Below are positions 36,230 to 50,427 of a stretch of 64,000 bases of DNA, in pieces; within the stretch, counting starts at the first letter, position 1, and every line of letters starts with the position of its first letter. The position numbers and the translations under genes were made by a program. The DNA is taken from positions 37,371,695-37,435,694 of the forward strand of contig CM049316.1 in assembly GCA_026874595.1 (NCBI GenBank). The letters run 5' to 3'. The notes below the pieces were generated by a model. It was not told the DNA's origin and did not search any database. It saw only the letters and a list, made by a program, of their open reading frames with translations. This DNA is from Sipunculus nudus (taxonomy: Eukaryota > Annelida > Sipuncula > Golfingiida > Sipunculidae).

Positions 36230-39200
36230 TCATAAATGGGACTGCTGTTTTAGGCCATGGGAACTCCCAGAAAAATGTGCACCATTGTCCAGGTCAAACA
36301 CGGACAAGTTTAGCGGGGGGACATCCTTGTGTCTTTCTGGCCGATATGGTATATACCCGTTGAGTTTGCTCTTATACTGTCTCTGGTATTCGCAAAGAGT
36401 TCCTGTTGAACGGAAAGACAGTACTTCTTCATCTTCCATGTTAATACTGAGGCGGTTAATGTTGTCCATGCTGCCACCAGGACGTGGCGTACCCCACGAG
36501 CTGCTCACAGAGAGCCTCAGGGGATTTAGGCCAGCCTCCATGGCACTTAAATACGAACCATCCTGGTAATGCTGCAGTCCAATTTGAGTATCGCTGTGGG
36601 AAAATGAAGCATGTTTTTTAATGCCCAGACGGGCACCCCCCTGCAGGTAGGCATGAGTTGTGCATTCTAGCGGGATTTCATGCAGTGATTCACCGGAATC
36701 GGAGCTATCGTATCCAGAGTTATCGGTTGGCTGCTGTATCTGCAGCGTAGGCAGTGTGCTGTTAGTGAAGGAATGAGATGGCTTAATCAGTCTGGCTTGG
36801 TAGCCTTTAGGCGTGTATGGTGGAAGAGGACCTGCAGAATAGACAAAGCGGAAGCAGGGATTATTAACAGCGGCATGCACCCATCACCTTATAATCAAGC
36901 TTCAATATATACATAAAATGATCATATGATTTAAAAGCAGGAGAGGAAAAATCATCCAAACATTTTTATATAAATGCCATACCAAAAAAGGTAATTGTTC
37001 GTCTTAATTACTGCTCCCATTTTCATGTATAATTATTTTGGTGAGTGACCACAAAGTCCTTGGTGTTAATTGCTATTATTTTCTAAGTCATTTATAAAAA
37101 AAATCATTATAAGTGTCATAAATAAAAATTTTCATTCAGATAGATATCAAGTTGTCACTTTTTTTATCATTTCAAAATATTTTACATATTTTTTCTCAAC
37201 CAGCAAAACTTTCATTTAAAATGATTTTGCCATCCATGATAATTTTTCTGGTTCAGAATATTTTTTTGCAGTCTTTACTGACTGGATAAAGATAATTGAT
37301 GAAAATGCTGTTAACCCAGTCTTATCAGAATCATCATGCCCCATGGTTAACTGTCGATATAAATCTGGTGTTCACAAGCAGGAAATCTCTCAAATGACTC
37401 GTTTTTTTTTAAATAAAATTATTTGGATGACTGGCCTTCACTTTTAAGTTAACACAGAAGTGACCTCCACCAAAAACAATATCAGGTGTGTATGTCACAT
37501 ATAAATGATATGCAAGGTGAGCTGTCAGTTACAAATGAAAGAATCCTATCTGGATACATCCATCAAAGGTTTACAATATAGTTGATAGGATTACCCTAAG
37601 ATGTAACCTGTTCTACTTATGTCATTCAAATACTTTCATTAAATATGAAAAAAAAACTATGTATTTTGGGCTTAGGAGCTTGAATTTTATAGAACCCCCT
37701 TTTTTCTAACTCTGCATGCAACATACTTAACAAAAACATTACAACACCACTAAGAAATACATAAAGATAAGATCTGACAACAAATCTAAGCAAAAATGAC
37801 ATTATAAGTAATAAAACTGGAATAAAGATACTATCACTTCCTTATAAGGTTTAAATGCCCTGGCATTTAATTTCATTTGTACAAATTAAAGTAGAATGTG
37901 TAAGGAATAGAAAATTATTATAGCTACTGTTACTCAATAGGGAGAAATACAGACAGAACATGACATTTTAAAATTTGCGCGAGTTTGGCCCTGGAAATTT
38001 TAGGATATTGGTCATTTAAGTTAAAGAAATAAAATTCTTTCTACTTGTTGTTTGGAATCGCATATTTAGGACTAAGATCAAGATATGAGAAAAACAAATT
38101 CCATACTGATTCCTGGTCAAATGGATAAAAAAACATTTTTTCCAGCCTTCTGCTTCTTATTTACATTTGGAAAAAAAACAATGGCAGATCTATATAATTT
38201 TACCCTGGTTTTGAAATGAACTAGAAATTAAGCCCAGAATGGTCACAAAACATTTTGTTTTTCATTTTGTGTACCTTCATTCTCGTGATCTTCCACTGTG
38301 ATATCAGATGCAACAAGTCCCTGTCCCAGGCCAGCTTCACTGGCTATAATTTGGGGCAGTTTAAATTTATTGAAGGGCACTGGTTTGAGCACTTCTCCGT
38401 CATCGCTCTTGGCGGAGCTCTTAATTAACGATGCAGTGCGTGCCAAACTATCTGTTTCAGACCCAGCTCCAGAGTCAGTTGTGACATCAGCCCCATCTGG
38501 TGGTAGAAACAGAAACAAAATGCAAAGTTCCACAGCAAACACACACACTGGTGAACAAACTCTAGTGCAAAACACAATATAACCAATCAACACCAAATAT
38601 ATCTAATTAATTCATAATAATATAGACTATTAATTAATATAGAGGATCATTCACAAACATCACAAATACATTTCACATATTAGTTTATGCAAATTTGTGT
38701 ACAATGATAAAACTGCTGTGAAACAGGACATGCTGAAAACCGGCTCCAAACACTCTGAAACCAGTGGCCATAACATGCACAAGGACAACAAACACACTCC
38801 AGGCAACTCTGATGATTGTCAATGTCATTATCCTTACCCCAGCCTGTGGACTTTTAAAAGTATTTGTGGAAGAAAGAACAGACAGTTCTTAGACACTCAT
38901 GAGAAGTGAATGTAGGATTAAAGAAATTGTGTCTAACCAATGCCAAATCCACTCAATTCTCAAGTAAACCATCATTTTGTGACCTCATCAACCTTTTGAA
39001 AGACCTATTTCACAAGTAGGTCCATCATTTAGGCATGCAAAAATTAAAGTTGAGGTTATATGTTTATGACAGTCTAGATTTCTCATATGGTCAATTTCAC
39101 CTTAAACAAGTAAATATCTCTCTTTTTTCAACTACTGGAATTACTTTATTGTATTTACATGACATCAACCAAATGGCAGTTTTCTATCTTCTATGAACAT

Positions 39201-42200
39201 AGGAGAAAAGTTGTTAACCACAAATAAAACATAATAAGAATAATAAAATATATTACTTTAAAATAACTTCCTGAGAAAATAATCAGTGCTGCTACTCAAA
39301 AAAAAGTAAAGCACAGCAGATACGAGTAATAAAGAGAGATGAAAATATCCATAAAAACCATCCCCTGTGCTGATTATTGGTCATTAATAAACAAACTCAG
39401 TGTCAGTTTATCAAGAAACACCCTCACTCCATGCTTTAGTATACTACCTTGTTCATGATTTGGAGCATGGGTTCTTGGCCAATTCTTTCACCGCTAGGGA
39501 TTCAATAAATAGTTCTCATAAATCTACCTTGGGAAACACATTTATATCTGCACAAATTCCAATTGATAAAACAAAAATATAGAAACTGTGTGATAATTAT
39601 GTGCTTACAGCTGATTTACACAGATCACTTGTAATATGCAAATTATAAAAAAATATAGCATGAACTAATCTCTGTATACCGGACATTTCACTATTATGGA
39701 CACTTAAAGTGGTCCCTTGAAATTCTCTAGAACCATTATAGGAACTTGAGGCAGTCCCTTGAATCTTTTCCAATAAAGGCAAGTCTCTATAATAAACTAA
39801 AACCCAGGCCACATTCTTGTCCATAATAGATAGTTTCCACTGCATATATTTACATAAGGCCACACTAAAAAATAAATATGTTCTACAGAATTGCAAATTT
39901 TTTTATAGATCAAAACGTTTTTTTTTTAATAGGGCAATCAGTCCCGAGTATGTTGCCAATGCTGGTCTTTTTATGGTTCCCATCACAGAACCCATTACTT
40001 GTATTAAAACACAAAAGAGCCATCATTGCAGGTACCATATAAAACATATTACACTTTGTGGTGTTCAACATTTTTAGAAATGTTGCTCAGTTTTGTATCC
40101 TCCAGCAAAATTTTCAAAAATTTTGTCATCATCAGTAAATTTAGATAAAGAAAAAATTTCTTGCAGCCCAAATATTCTTGGTCCTAAGGGCACATGTATG
40201 ACAGAGCATAGAAAAAAATTTTTTGTGTGTGTGGCCTAAGGGGGGAAAATCAAAGGAATAAACCTAGATCTATCACTGGCTTACCTGTTGATACTGTTGG
40301 TTTCTTGGGTTGTGGTCTTTTTCTTTTCTTCTTTACATCAACAGCCACTTCAGACACACTGCTTGCATCAAGTTTGACTTGTTTAGGTCTGGAAGCATCC
40401 TCACTCTGGGAGTGCTCAGCTTCACTGCTGCTACCTGGTGGGAGAATTAAGATTTAGATGATACAGTGCTGCCACATGGTGGGAAAAGAATTTACTTTAA
40501 GATGGTGCCGTACTGTCACTTGATGGGGAAGAATAAACATTAGGATTGTGCAGAACTTGATGAAGAAATTTAACTTATTGTTATACAACTTCAGACAGGT
40601 AATTATTAATGACATGGCCACAGTAGAAAATTTCAGTCTTAACTATATTTAAAATATTTCATTACCTTTACTTTATACAAATCATTTTTGGAAGTCAATC
40701 ATGCTTTAGGAATGCTCCAATGCAGAGGTTTAGAAACTTTTCATTCTCTTTAACTGTTGTTTCAATCTTACAAAGCTGGTATAAATAAAGAAAATACGCT
40801 GATAACGTTTGCGGGATTTTTTTTGTTAAATTTACTCGAATTCTAATTTATGTATGGTATCAACACCACTTTAATCCCTACATCTACTTGGCCAATATAA
40901 TCTTTGATAATACAAGAGGAATACTGACCCTTGGCTGGGCTGGTACGGGCAGGTGTAGCCTGTTTCTTATTTTTACCAGCAGAGCCGGTCTTCCTCTTTT
41001 TACGTTTAGGCACTGGAGTACTAGTGTCCTGGGACTGCTGAGTAGTGATTGCTCCAGTTCCGTTCTGTGAAAAGTTATTATTGGCCTGGAAAGATAGATA
41101 ATAAAATTGCATGAACCAAAAGTTTAACAAATAAAGAAGAAAATAAATTACAAAAATGTTTACTAATTAAGTCTTCCCCATGGGAATAAAGTATAACCCA
41201 CTGCAAAGAGTATATAGAAAAATAACAGGTAATAAATGACCAATTGTTTTTAATGACTGACAACATGCCACTGCCATGAGAAAAAAAAAATTATTCTTAA
41301 AAACAGGGAAAGTCTGCTGACTCTGTTGCTGCTGACACCTGGGAGAGAAAACTAAACTGCAATTTTATATATTTTTTTTTTCAACTCTGTGAACTTTGAT
41401 ATTGGAATCTAGATCAACATTATCTACAAGAAGGACCCACCTTATGTAAAAATTATCTACGAGAAGGACCCACCTTATGTAAAATTTTAAAAGAACAGTG
41501 TGATATAATTTTGGAGTGATAGGTTCAGGTAGACATACAGACATACATAAATTCAGACAAATATAAGGTTGTTACCCTACCTCAGCCTCAACTGTGTAGA
41601 CAGATGGTGGGTGAGTTGATTTGGGGGCTAAATCCATCCCTGAGCCAACAGGACTGCATGGAGTATGAGGGGTGCGTGGTGACAACACCTGTTCACCAGA
41701 GGAAATGGCCGTCTCCATCCCGGCAGATTCTTGCTCGATACGAGTCTGTTCACGCAGAACACCTGTGGCTCCATTAAAGGCACTGTAACTGATAAATACA
41801 GCTTCATTAAAAAAACATACAAAACATTAATCATAATAATAAATATGTATGATAAAACATTACACTCTCAGCTTAACTACTATAGGATCAGAATTATACA
41901 AAGTTACAAAAACTGGAATGAAATATAGAAAATACTGAATTTATAATTTTTGGGGTTATTAAGACCCTTCAAGTTTCAACTTGTTAGATGTATTAATGAA
42001 CAGATTTGCAAAAAAACCTGTGGTATGGTCTTTTATACACAAAGTCAGTATGTGTCCATTATTATGTATAGGACTTAAGCTGTGCTTTAATTTGATAAAA
42101 AATGTTTGAACTATTTATATAGAAGATTATATTACCTATTTTTAGAACTTGAAATTGCTGCGAGATCATCTGTGGGAGAGTCTGGTGCCACCTGGTTGTG

Positions 42201-45200
42201 CTTTAAAAAAAAAATTTAATATATATATAACCTTTTACTGTTATACACAAGATCTCACAAATGTGACTCCCAAGAGCAGGCTTATACAAACTTCATGAAG
42301 CAAACTGCGATATAGATCAATTTTGAACTTAGCATTCACACAGAAAAACTGTGGACCAAGTCTAAATTATCTACTGTTTTGGCATACAAACATAATAGTC
42401 CAACCATATTCATCCAACACGCTGCTATATATACTTTATATGTGTGTGTGTGTGTTTTAGATTATCTTTGTTTTGGAATGTTATGAATATTATGTTTGGA
42501 TACAAGTGCTGCATGTATTGTGCTTTGCTTCTCATTAGAAAGGACTGCACAAAAACCAGAAAATGTTAAGCTATGCTTCACTTTGTGTACACAAATTCAA
42601 GGATTTCAAGCTTTACTGGTTAGTCAAGTGCAAAGTATTTCAAAAGGAAATTTACCAAATAAACAGTAAATTAAGGAACTGTAGACCATTATAAAGACTG
42701 TTAATGTCACCGCAAAAAATAAACCCTAAGGAACCACAAATCCCAAACCACTGATCAGGAGTTTGGTTTTATGTCATGCACATACATTCTGAGTATTTCT
42801 TTTTTAGTGTGTAAGGTTTTCTGAGCACTATGGACAATGACTTCCATGTATGAAGCCATGATTAATTAGATCTACATCGGATATACACATATAGCTAAAT
42901 GTATTAGTCAATGACACACAAATCATTTAAATTATTTTTGAAAATCATTTATACTAGGAAAATCTATCTTGAGTGTCTGTACATTTTTGACAGTGTTAGC
43001 TGAGCACAATGATTCTAAAAATATAATATTTCATAATAACTGATACAATGGAACACTGAAACACATCAAACATGTAATGGAATGCAAAGCAACCTTCAGC
43101 AACTTCAAATATTTTTTTTTCAAACCAGGGGAAAAATCAATAAAAATAAAAAATATTGGTTAACTATCTCACCTTGGTACATTTCCAAATTATGTATTTA
43201 ATATCAAGCTGAAAATCATAAAATACTTGCATATATACAAATCCTAGGCTTTCATAGGGCCAGAGGCCAAATTGTGATGCAGTATAAATATGGTTTATAT
43301 ATTTCTGTACAAGCCAAATTTACATGTATGTGGTTTGAATTTTGAAGATATTTTTTTAATATCTCAAATAAAACAAATATTTGTATAAATACATAAAAAA
43401 AAATTTGCAACATATCTGATATTAGGTCATCTCAAAATTTACCCATGAAAATTGATAACTTATAAATCAAATCTGTCTAATATTTTGTTGACAGGCAGAT
43501 CTACACAGCAGATCACAATACATCAACCCATCTTTGCTGACAATGGCAGTAAAACGCAAACACACGTTGGACAGCTGTGAATGTCTCTTTTTACATAGCT
43601 GAATCAAAATATTCCTGTATCAATTATCACAAGTAATTTTATCTAAATCATTTAAGAACATAAAAGATAATTACCTTTGCTGTTCGTCTAGATGATTCCA
43701 GCCCGTGCTCAGACACCATCTCAATATTTTTCTCTCGGGCTTCTTGTTCTGCCTTTTCTCGCTCTTGAATGATGTAATCATACGTTGTGAGATTACGGCA
43801 AACTAAAATAGAAGAAAATTTTATACAATATACATTTGTATAAACAATTAAACCCAGGTAGCATACAAAACACTCTGTATCTAAAATATCCTAGCAAGCT
43901 TTACATCATAAATAATGAACTGAAGCTACATCACACTGGACTTAGTATTAATTCAGGTTATACACTATAAAAATCATAAAAAGATACAATACTAAAAGTT
44001 CTTGGATAAGTGAATATGTAAAATTTTAAAAATAACTTTAAAATCTTTAGTTCAACTGATAATATCTTGTCCAAATGCATGTAAAAATAAAATCCTTAAC
44101 TTTTGCAAATTTTTAGTTTAATTGAAAAAATTTTTTCATGGCCATTTACAAGACTTAAGTTGTCTTTATATATTTCACAGTCAAGGTCCTGAAGAATATG
44201 GTTTAAATGACATAATGAATAAGTACTTACTCAGATAGATATGGAAAAACAAGAGGTGTCCTAACAAAGCTATTGCAATCAAGGACAACAAACAGGTAAT
44301 CGCAATCACAGCGAGCCAGACTTCTCCAACGCAGGGAATATACAGCACTCGGAATATCACTGAAATGATAAACAATTATTATTTATTAAATTGTCCCGTT
44401 CTGTGCAACTAACTTATGGTAGCACAACTTACGAATACAAATATTGAAGAAACTGGTATGATAGAAGTACAGACTAAAATAATTTTTACAAAGAGTAATG
44501 TTAATTAAAAATACTTGTATTTAAAGAGTTAATATAAAACTTTATGCCAACAGAGATCATATAGCTTGTATAATCAACATAACAGGATGATAATTAATGA
44601 TGACTATATGAAACTGATTAAATTTTAAGTTGTGAGTTGTACTCACATTGGACAGCTGGGGTTCCGGCAGCTGAGGGCGTTGAGCTTGTGACAATGGTCC
44701 CTGATATCACAGAAGCGCTTGTCAGGCCTAAAAATATATCAATACATAATATATAACAATTCTTTCAAAACATATTTTACAAAAAAATTATAGTGAAATA
44801 TTATGCATAGCTAAAAAATATTATGATTCTGATCCAATTACATTAACTTATAAAGTCTTATTTTCAACCGACTGATATGTTTATGATTTTAAATTTTTTT
44901 TTAATCCTATGACACAGTTTCACCATATTTTATCATCAAGTTGGTTTCTCAAATATATTATTTTGCACTTAGATCTTGAAAATTTATATTTCTCTCCTGC
45001 ACAGAGTACTAGCAGCAAGAAAAAAGTAAGAACTTACTGGCAGTTGTTGTACTGATTGAGCCTGTTACTTGTTTAGATCCCAAATGGTCTGAAATTAAAC
45101 AAATGATATACTCAGTGGAGTTTACTAAGAACTCAAAGGGAAAGAGCAACAATTATGATAATGTCTTGATGGCAAACTACATCATAAAGCATCATATTTT

Positions 45201-47341
45201 TACCGTTGGCACTCATTCACATTTAAAGCATTTTTTTTATTAAAGATATTAATGCATCTCTTTAATATAAATCAAAGGCATTTTATTTTATAACCAAGGT
45301 TAAAAAATATATTTATTATTTTTTGTGAAATCTACAGTTTAATGTATGTTACTTTGAAAGACTAGTACTGATAACCAAATTCAGTTTGTATTTTTATTTT
45401 TTTATTCAATGTAAATGGATTACTATTTAAAGACTGCATCTCACATAATCTGTTATTCCAGTTGGGATATCTCAAATCAGTTCAAAGTAAATAGAAATCA
45501 CAATCTTTATCAAACAGCGATAGCTACTTACCTCTGTACCATTGAAGTAGGTGGCCTGTATGATTGTCAGTGAAGTATAAAATAAACTGGAACAGGCAGA
45601 CAACAAACAGCACCACACATCCTATAAAAGCCGAGCTGACAGTAGCAATGAACCACCTGAAACAAAGGAAAAATAATCCTTCTAGAATGCAAATTCCCAA
45701 AACATTTTAGGTCTATAATATACAGTACACAGTAAGTGTATCAGTATATAGCAGCAATATCATAGTTTGGTTGTATCATCCTTATTATGAACTTATATAT
45801 ATATAGGTAATTAAGAGTCTTTAATTTAAGAAATATGGTGATTAATAAAAGGATCCATCATATTATTTTTTTAAAACAATTTCTCAACTACTACAAAAAT
45901 CAGACAATAAGGAAGCCTTGTTTAATTTCAACATGAAATGTGTCTCAATAATATTTTGAATTAAAGACACAATAACCTGGCACATACCTGTAATTTCTGC
46001 TGCCAACGCAGTTATTGAGCCATTTACAGTGATGATCAAAGTTTTCTACACACTTATTGCAGGCACTACAATGCTTTGATCCCAAACCCCTGAAATGTGA
46101 AAAATATTTATCATAAAAGTTATCTTTCTTGTTGAATTATACAGATAATACTTCTTACAAAACAAAATCTCTGAAATTGTAGATTTTATTAATTTTAGAC
46201 TTTTCATGTTCCAGACAATGTCTTTAAGAGCTTGTTTAGTTATGTTTTAATATTTAATTCATATGTATTATGTTACATCAATGAGCAACAACAGAATATC
46301 TTTTCAAACTATTTTACTTTTTTATATGTCATCACCTAATCTTTTAACCAAAGTTACTTTTAATCTGAAAAATAATTCTTAAGAAAACATTACAATAGTA
46401 TTGAAATGTATATTAACTAACAGATCTATAGATGGTCAGCATACTGAATGTGTTTAAAAAATTAAATTAAACTTACACTCTCACTTGGCAGAGGTTGCAA
46501 TACTGATCCTCGATGGCATGTTTATGCTTGGAGCGATCCAGAGCCGGAACCCTGGTCTTTCCTGTTTTATTTTTATGTCTGACATTGTCATCTGCAGGGT
46601 TTATTGTGTAGGCGACGATATGGGTTATCATGTGACCCAAAAAGGTCAAACCTACAAGCTGAGTATATAGTTAAGGATCATTCCGATATGTATAATGGTT
46701 GTACGAGAACCTCACATAATTGTGAATCAGAAACAATGGACCATAAACAAAGATTTATATATTGATGCTGTAGTCAAACAAATAACATTAAAACAGTGTT
46801 GAATGTGTACATGTGAGTGAGAGTAAATATTTGCACAAAACAATTATGCAAGAAGCAACTATTCATATTTGTAAATAATAGGATTGTTGTATATGTGCGA
46901 ACAAAATATACACTTGCGCTTGTCAGATACAAAAATATCAGTACAGAGGAAGGTGTGGGTGTGTGTGTCAGAGAAGATCTAAATATATATATATATATTC
47001 TGTAATGTACATAACCTCTTTATTTATTCACTATTTCTATATTTACCACGTAACACACTAGTTATTAACATTATTTAAAAAAACAAACACTACTGGAAAA
47101 CACAAATGGAAAACTCATGTGTTGTAATATAACAAACAGATTTTTAGGAATAAGTTATACAGTTGTGAAAGGATACGACATAGGCAGCGATTTGAGCTTC
47201 TACAAGAAATCCTGGAACAATTGTGGTAAAGTAGATCACAGCAAAATACAAAATGAAGCCCCATGCGATGAACTGGAATGGATGGGGAGGACAGGACCAG
47301 CCTGTATCCCTACTGTAACTGCGGAACTCAGCGTCCGCCAT
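36230..47341 (-). CDS. DHHC palmitoyltransferase, ZDHHC1/ZDHHC11-like, 14 coding exons
   Basis: Coding exons (minus): 47341-47177, 46658-46477, 46089-45988, 45656-45532, 45088-45038, 44727-44647, 44359-44231, 43802-43675, 42200-42136, 41782-41581, 41085-40929, 40434-40285, 38496-38275, 36831-36230; 2361 nt, 786 aa. The start is ATG in strong context, two bases into an exon. The N-terminal [10 protein letters not shown] block and INPADDNVR are typical of the ZDHHC1/11 branch. Four membrane segments at about 22-46, 50-76, 151-179 and 250-277. The Cys-rich domain (C109, C112, H122, C123, C126, C129) leads to DHHC at 134-137. The TTxE motif reads TTYD (284-287). The Ser/Thr-rich loop between segments 3 and 4 is long. 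The roughly 500-residue cytosolic tail has basic clusters PKRKKRK (436-442) and KKKRKR (497-502). Predicted role: S-acylation of membrane proteins at ER, Golgi or endosome. Human ZDHHC1 is linked to STING signalling; any such role here is inference. Confidence 0.93.
39660..39810. repeat. Possible dispersed repeat (TATACCGGACA, AATAAAGGCAAGTCTCTATAA)
   Basis: Text of the kind cctctataa..ggacac, resembling small MITE-like repeats seen in marine invertebrates. In the intron between ZDHHC exons at 40285 and 38496. No second copy in this window, so weak. Confidence 0.25.
41323..41371. repeat. Dispersed repeat fragment in a ZDHHC intron
   Basis: Third, more diverged member (GACACCTGGGAGAGAAAACTA). 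Followed at 41418-41482 by a two-copy 38-bp tandem (GAAGGACCCACCTTATGTAA). Confidence 0.4.
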
Positions 47342-47343
47342 TG

Positions 47344-49897
47344 CTGAAACAGAGATAACATTGAATTAAAAATGCAATATTGTTAATGATATAAATATAT
47401 TAATCGTTCTACAGATGTTCACTTATTTATTAATACAAGATTCCAGGTATAAATAACAGAGTTGATCAGGTTTTCTACTTTCAGTACCTAGGCCTACTGT
47501 TATTTTCACATGAACGTAGACAGGGCTTGTCAATTATGTCATGGATCATGAGTTCAAACAGCTCAGAAAATTTATATATATATTCTGCAGCATCAATTAA
47601 GGGAAGGCCATCTGCCTTTTTAGTGATAATTATTTATTTATTTTTTTTTTGTTATTTTAAAACTTTTTCTATGCACCTTCGAGCCATGGTAAACATGAAT
47701 ATAGTCTCAACCAAGAATGAAGTCACTAATTCAATGTATTTTAAGGTCAGGTCCCAAGAAAACCATGCATATGTCATCTCTCATTTAAATCATATAAATT
47801 TTACAGTATTTATGGTGCCAAGAATACTTGAAATTAAGGCGACTTATTCATGCATGCATTTTTCCACATTAACCAACGGCAACCATGCAAAATGGATTAA
47901 TTAGCCGATGGATTTTATTTAGTAGAAGAGATTATAAATAATTTAAACTGGAATAGATCTAATTTATATGTTCTAAATCCCTCGAGTCAAAGTTGTAAGA
48001 TCATAAAGCAGCCAATATAATTACTATCAGAAAAACAAATAATTGTCAAATTTATATATTTTTACGCAATTATACAATATGTTTATACAAAATATACTGT
48101 ACAAGTCTGATACATATGTCTTTTATTGTGACATCACGTTTTCATGACATCAATGTTTTGCAGAATGTCAATTTGACAGCCATGCCCAGAAGTTGCAGAA
48201 CCAAAACAGCCTGTACAACAGCAAAACACTGCACGAACCATAAAAGGACAACACGGAGCTTTTAAAACAAGATCACACACATATAGAACCAAGGTATTTA
48301 ACCCTAACCTTTGTATAAGCCGCCCCATCGCAGCGTATATCAAATTTAAGGGATATTTTGAGGCTGGTCTCATAAGAAAGTGGTTTTACGGACTGTCAAT
48401 GGTGCCATTACCTGCGGCCTTGACCTTACACCCAGGGGTGTAAAATGTCAAAGTAGACATGACGCGACGGACTAAAGTCCGTAATTATGTTGAAAATACA
48501 CAATAGAGGCGACTAGACACCACAAGTTTCCGTAATCTAGTGCATTTCTATCAAAAGTAAGAAACAATTCAGTAAATGGTAAGTTTTATCAGGGGATAAT
48601 TGTAAATTGTAACTTCTCTTTCCTAACTCGCAAACATATGATATCATTGCGCGATGCAGTTACTATGACAACAGTCGATAGCAGAACAACATTGACATCG
48701 TGACCCCAGGAAGTCGCACCACAGCCCAGCTTGCAGTCTCCTTAATTATATGTGTAACCCAGCTGGCAGTTTATTAGAATTTTAGCCTTACAAGTAACAG
48801 CTGAATAATTCAGTCAACAAATAAAGATATAGCATCTTAGGATTATGTTAATCTGTGATATTTTGCTAATATCCACCATATCATAAACGGGCATTTTATA
48901 CGTAGGGCTATATAATAATAGGCTTTATACAGTATTTGTGTCACAGATTTAGGATATTTTAAAATGCAGCAGAATTCTGCAGAAGTCGTCGGATTAGACT
49001 GGTTCCCCGTCGTATTAAGTATCTGTATAGGGCCATCAAGGGCTACGATGGGGAAAGGACAGGGAACCAGCCTACACGTGACTTTACTATGACGTCACAT
49101 CAACGTCGCCATGGTACCGCCCTGCGGGGTCATCCAGTTCTTTTGTTTATTTCACAGCCTTTGCCATATATAATTTGATCAGGGTTTTTATATTTATCTA
49201 ATTCACAGAACCCTGCACTGGTTCTTTAACACAACTTAGAGAAGTGTAACCAACACTTTTTTTTACTCAAATAGGCCTATCCAAAAGCAAAACGTTGTTT
49301 ACGTTAATGGAAAGCAAAGAGTTTAGTCAGGTTCTATACAAGGCCTCTATTTTCACGAATGTGTGAATAGGCCCTAGTCTTTTTTTATAGTTGTTACACG
49401 TGATTTTTAACTTGATGAAAACTGCGCACCACGGAAAAGGCTACTGTAAATGTCAGTTGCGCATATCTACAGGCCTGTAATGTCAAAATATAGGAGTAAA
49501 AGTCCATATATAAAGGGTATATATAAAGGGCATATATAGGCCTATAGACAGACATTTACTGATTTAGAATCACTTGGTGTGTGATTCCAATTCACCGAAC
49601 CTCTATAGACTACAAACGAACCGCATTATCATAAAATTTCCTCAGGCAACCCCTCATTAAAGATATTTATCATACATATATATGTTAAACTTAAAAAGCA
49701 GGCCAAAATTCGAAAAAAAATGCAGTTCCGGGTATACGAAAGGACCGACAACATAACGACGGGCGGACATACCTAAGCCGGTTGTCATTCATGCCATAGT
49801 TTCATAAAAAAACTTGGGCCTTATGCAGAAAATGTAAGGGGAAAAAAGACTCATAATTATCCCTTACCACCTGGAAAGTCAAAAGAAGTAGGAATTT
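47344..49897 (-). other. First intron of the ZDHHC gene
   Basis: Contains no supportable exon. A small open frame at 47527-47904 on the opposite strand looks random. The region after 48.4 kb is CpG-richer, as near a promoter. Confidence 0.45.
49090..49097. promoter_or_regulatory. Second CRE palindrome TGACGTCA in the first ZDHHC intron
   Basis: Identical 8-bp palindrome about 0.9 kb downstream of the first, in locally CpG-richer sequence. It may mark an alternative promoter or be chance. Confidence 0.3.
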
Positions 49898-49903
49898 ACT
49901 TAC

Positions 49904-49985
49904 TTTTCTCTGAAAAGGCAATCAGAAGCTTGGAACTTAATCGCGGTCAGCTAGAACGAACTTGACATGCGAGACATCAGTTTCC
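49904..49985 (-). other. Probable 5' UTR exon of the ZDHHC gene
   Basis: A consensus donor (AAAA then GTAAGT) lies at 49903-49898. The first coding exon begins at 47343 with a TTTCAG acceptor two bases before the ATG, so an upstream non-coding exon is required. This is the best donor seen near the CRE-containing region. The 5' edge is a guess. Confidence 0.45.
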
Positions 49986-50013
49986 AAATGACGGCCGGAG
50001 GAAAACAATAATG

Positions 50014-50021
50014 TGACGTCA
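50014..50021. promoter_or_regulatory. CRE palindrome TGACGTCA near the ZDHHC promoter
   Basis: Perfect TGACGTCA about 110 bp upstream of the proposed first-exon donor, with a half-site (TGACG) about 20 bp away. Full CRE sites near transcription starts are a conserved animal promoter feature (CREB/ATF). Functional use is inferred. Confidence 0.5.
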
Positions 50022-50340
50022 CGAAAAACCATGACGTTAGAACGTAACATAGTTTCGCGCCATTTTCACCTGGGCACGATGGACCGTTTAACGTTTAACG
50101 ATAAAGCCCTTATGTATATTTTGTTTATGTTACTTTGTTAATTATCTTCATTTCAGTTAATTTATATGTTTGGGACATAAAAGCAGAATATAATCGATAC
50201 GACGACGAAGGAAACCTATGATAAAAAAAAGTATATATGGCCTAGAAGAAGCGAGAGTAAAACGACATATTGATAGCGCCATCTAGTGATTAAAAAGCTC
50301 ATTGATAAAACAGGGATTCAATTGTATCCAATTAGACTTA

Positions 50341-50376
50341 CACACACGCAAGCACACATACACACACACACACAGA

Positions 50377-50422
<46 letters not shown>
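50341..50422. repeat. (CA)n then (GA)n microsatellite
   Basis: CA-rich 50341-50374 and uninterrupted GA 50379-50422. Confidence 0.97.

Positions 50423-50427
<5 letters not shown>

Noticed and set aside
36285-38582. Plus-strand frames of 94 codons at 36285-36569 and 38298-38582
   Set aside because: Antisense shadows of ZDHHC exons 15 and 14 (counting the 5' UTR exon).
47527-47904. 125-codon plus-strand frame in the ZDHHC first intron
   Set aside because: No recognisable domain and AT-biased residues; it lies in an intron. Not supported as a gene.
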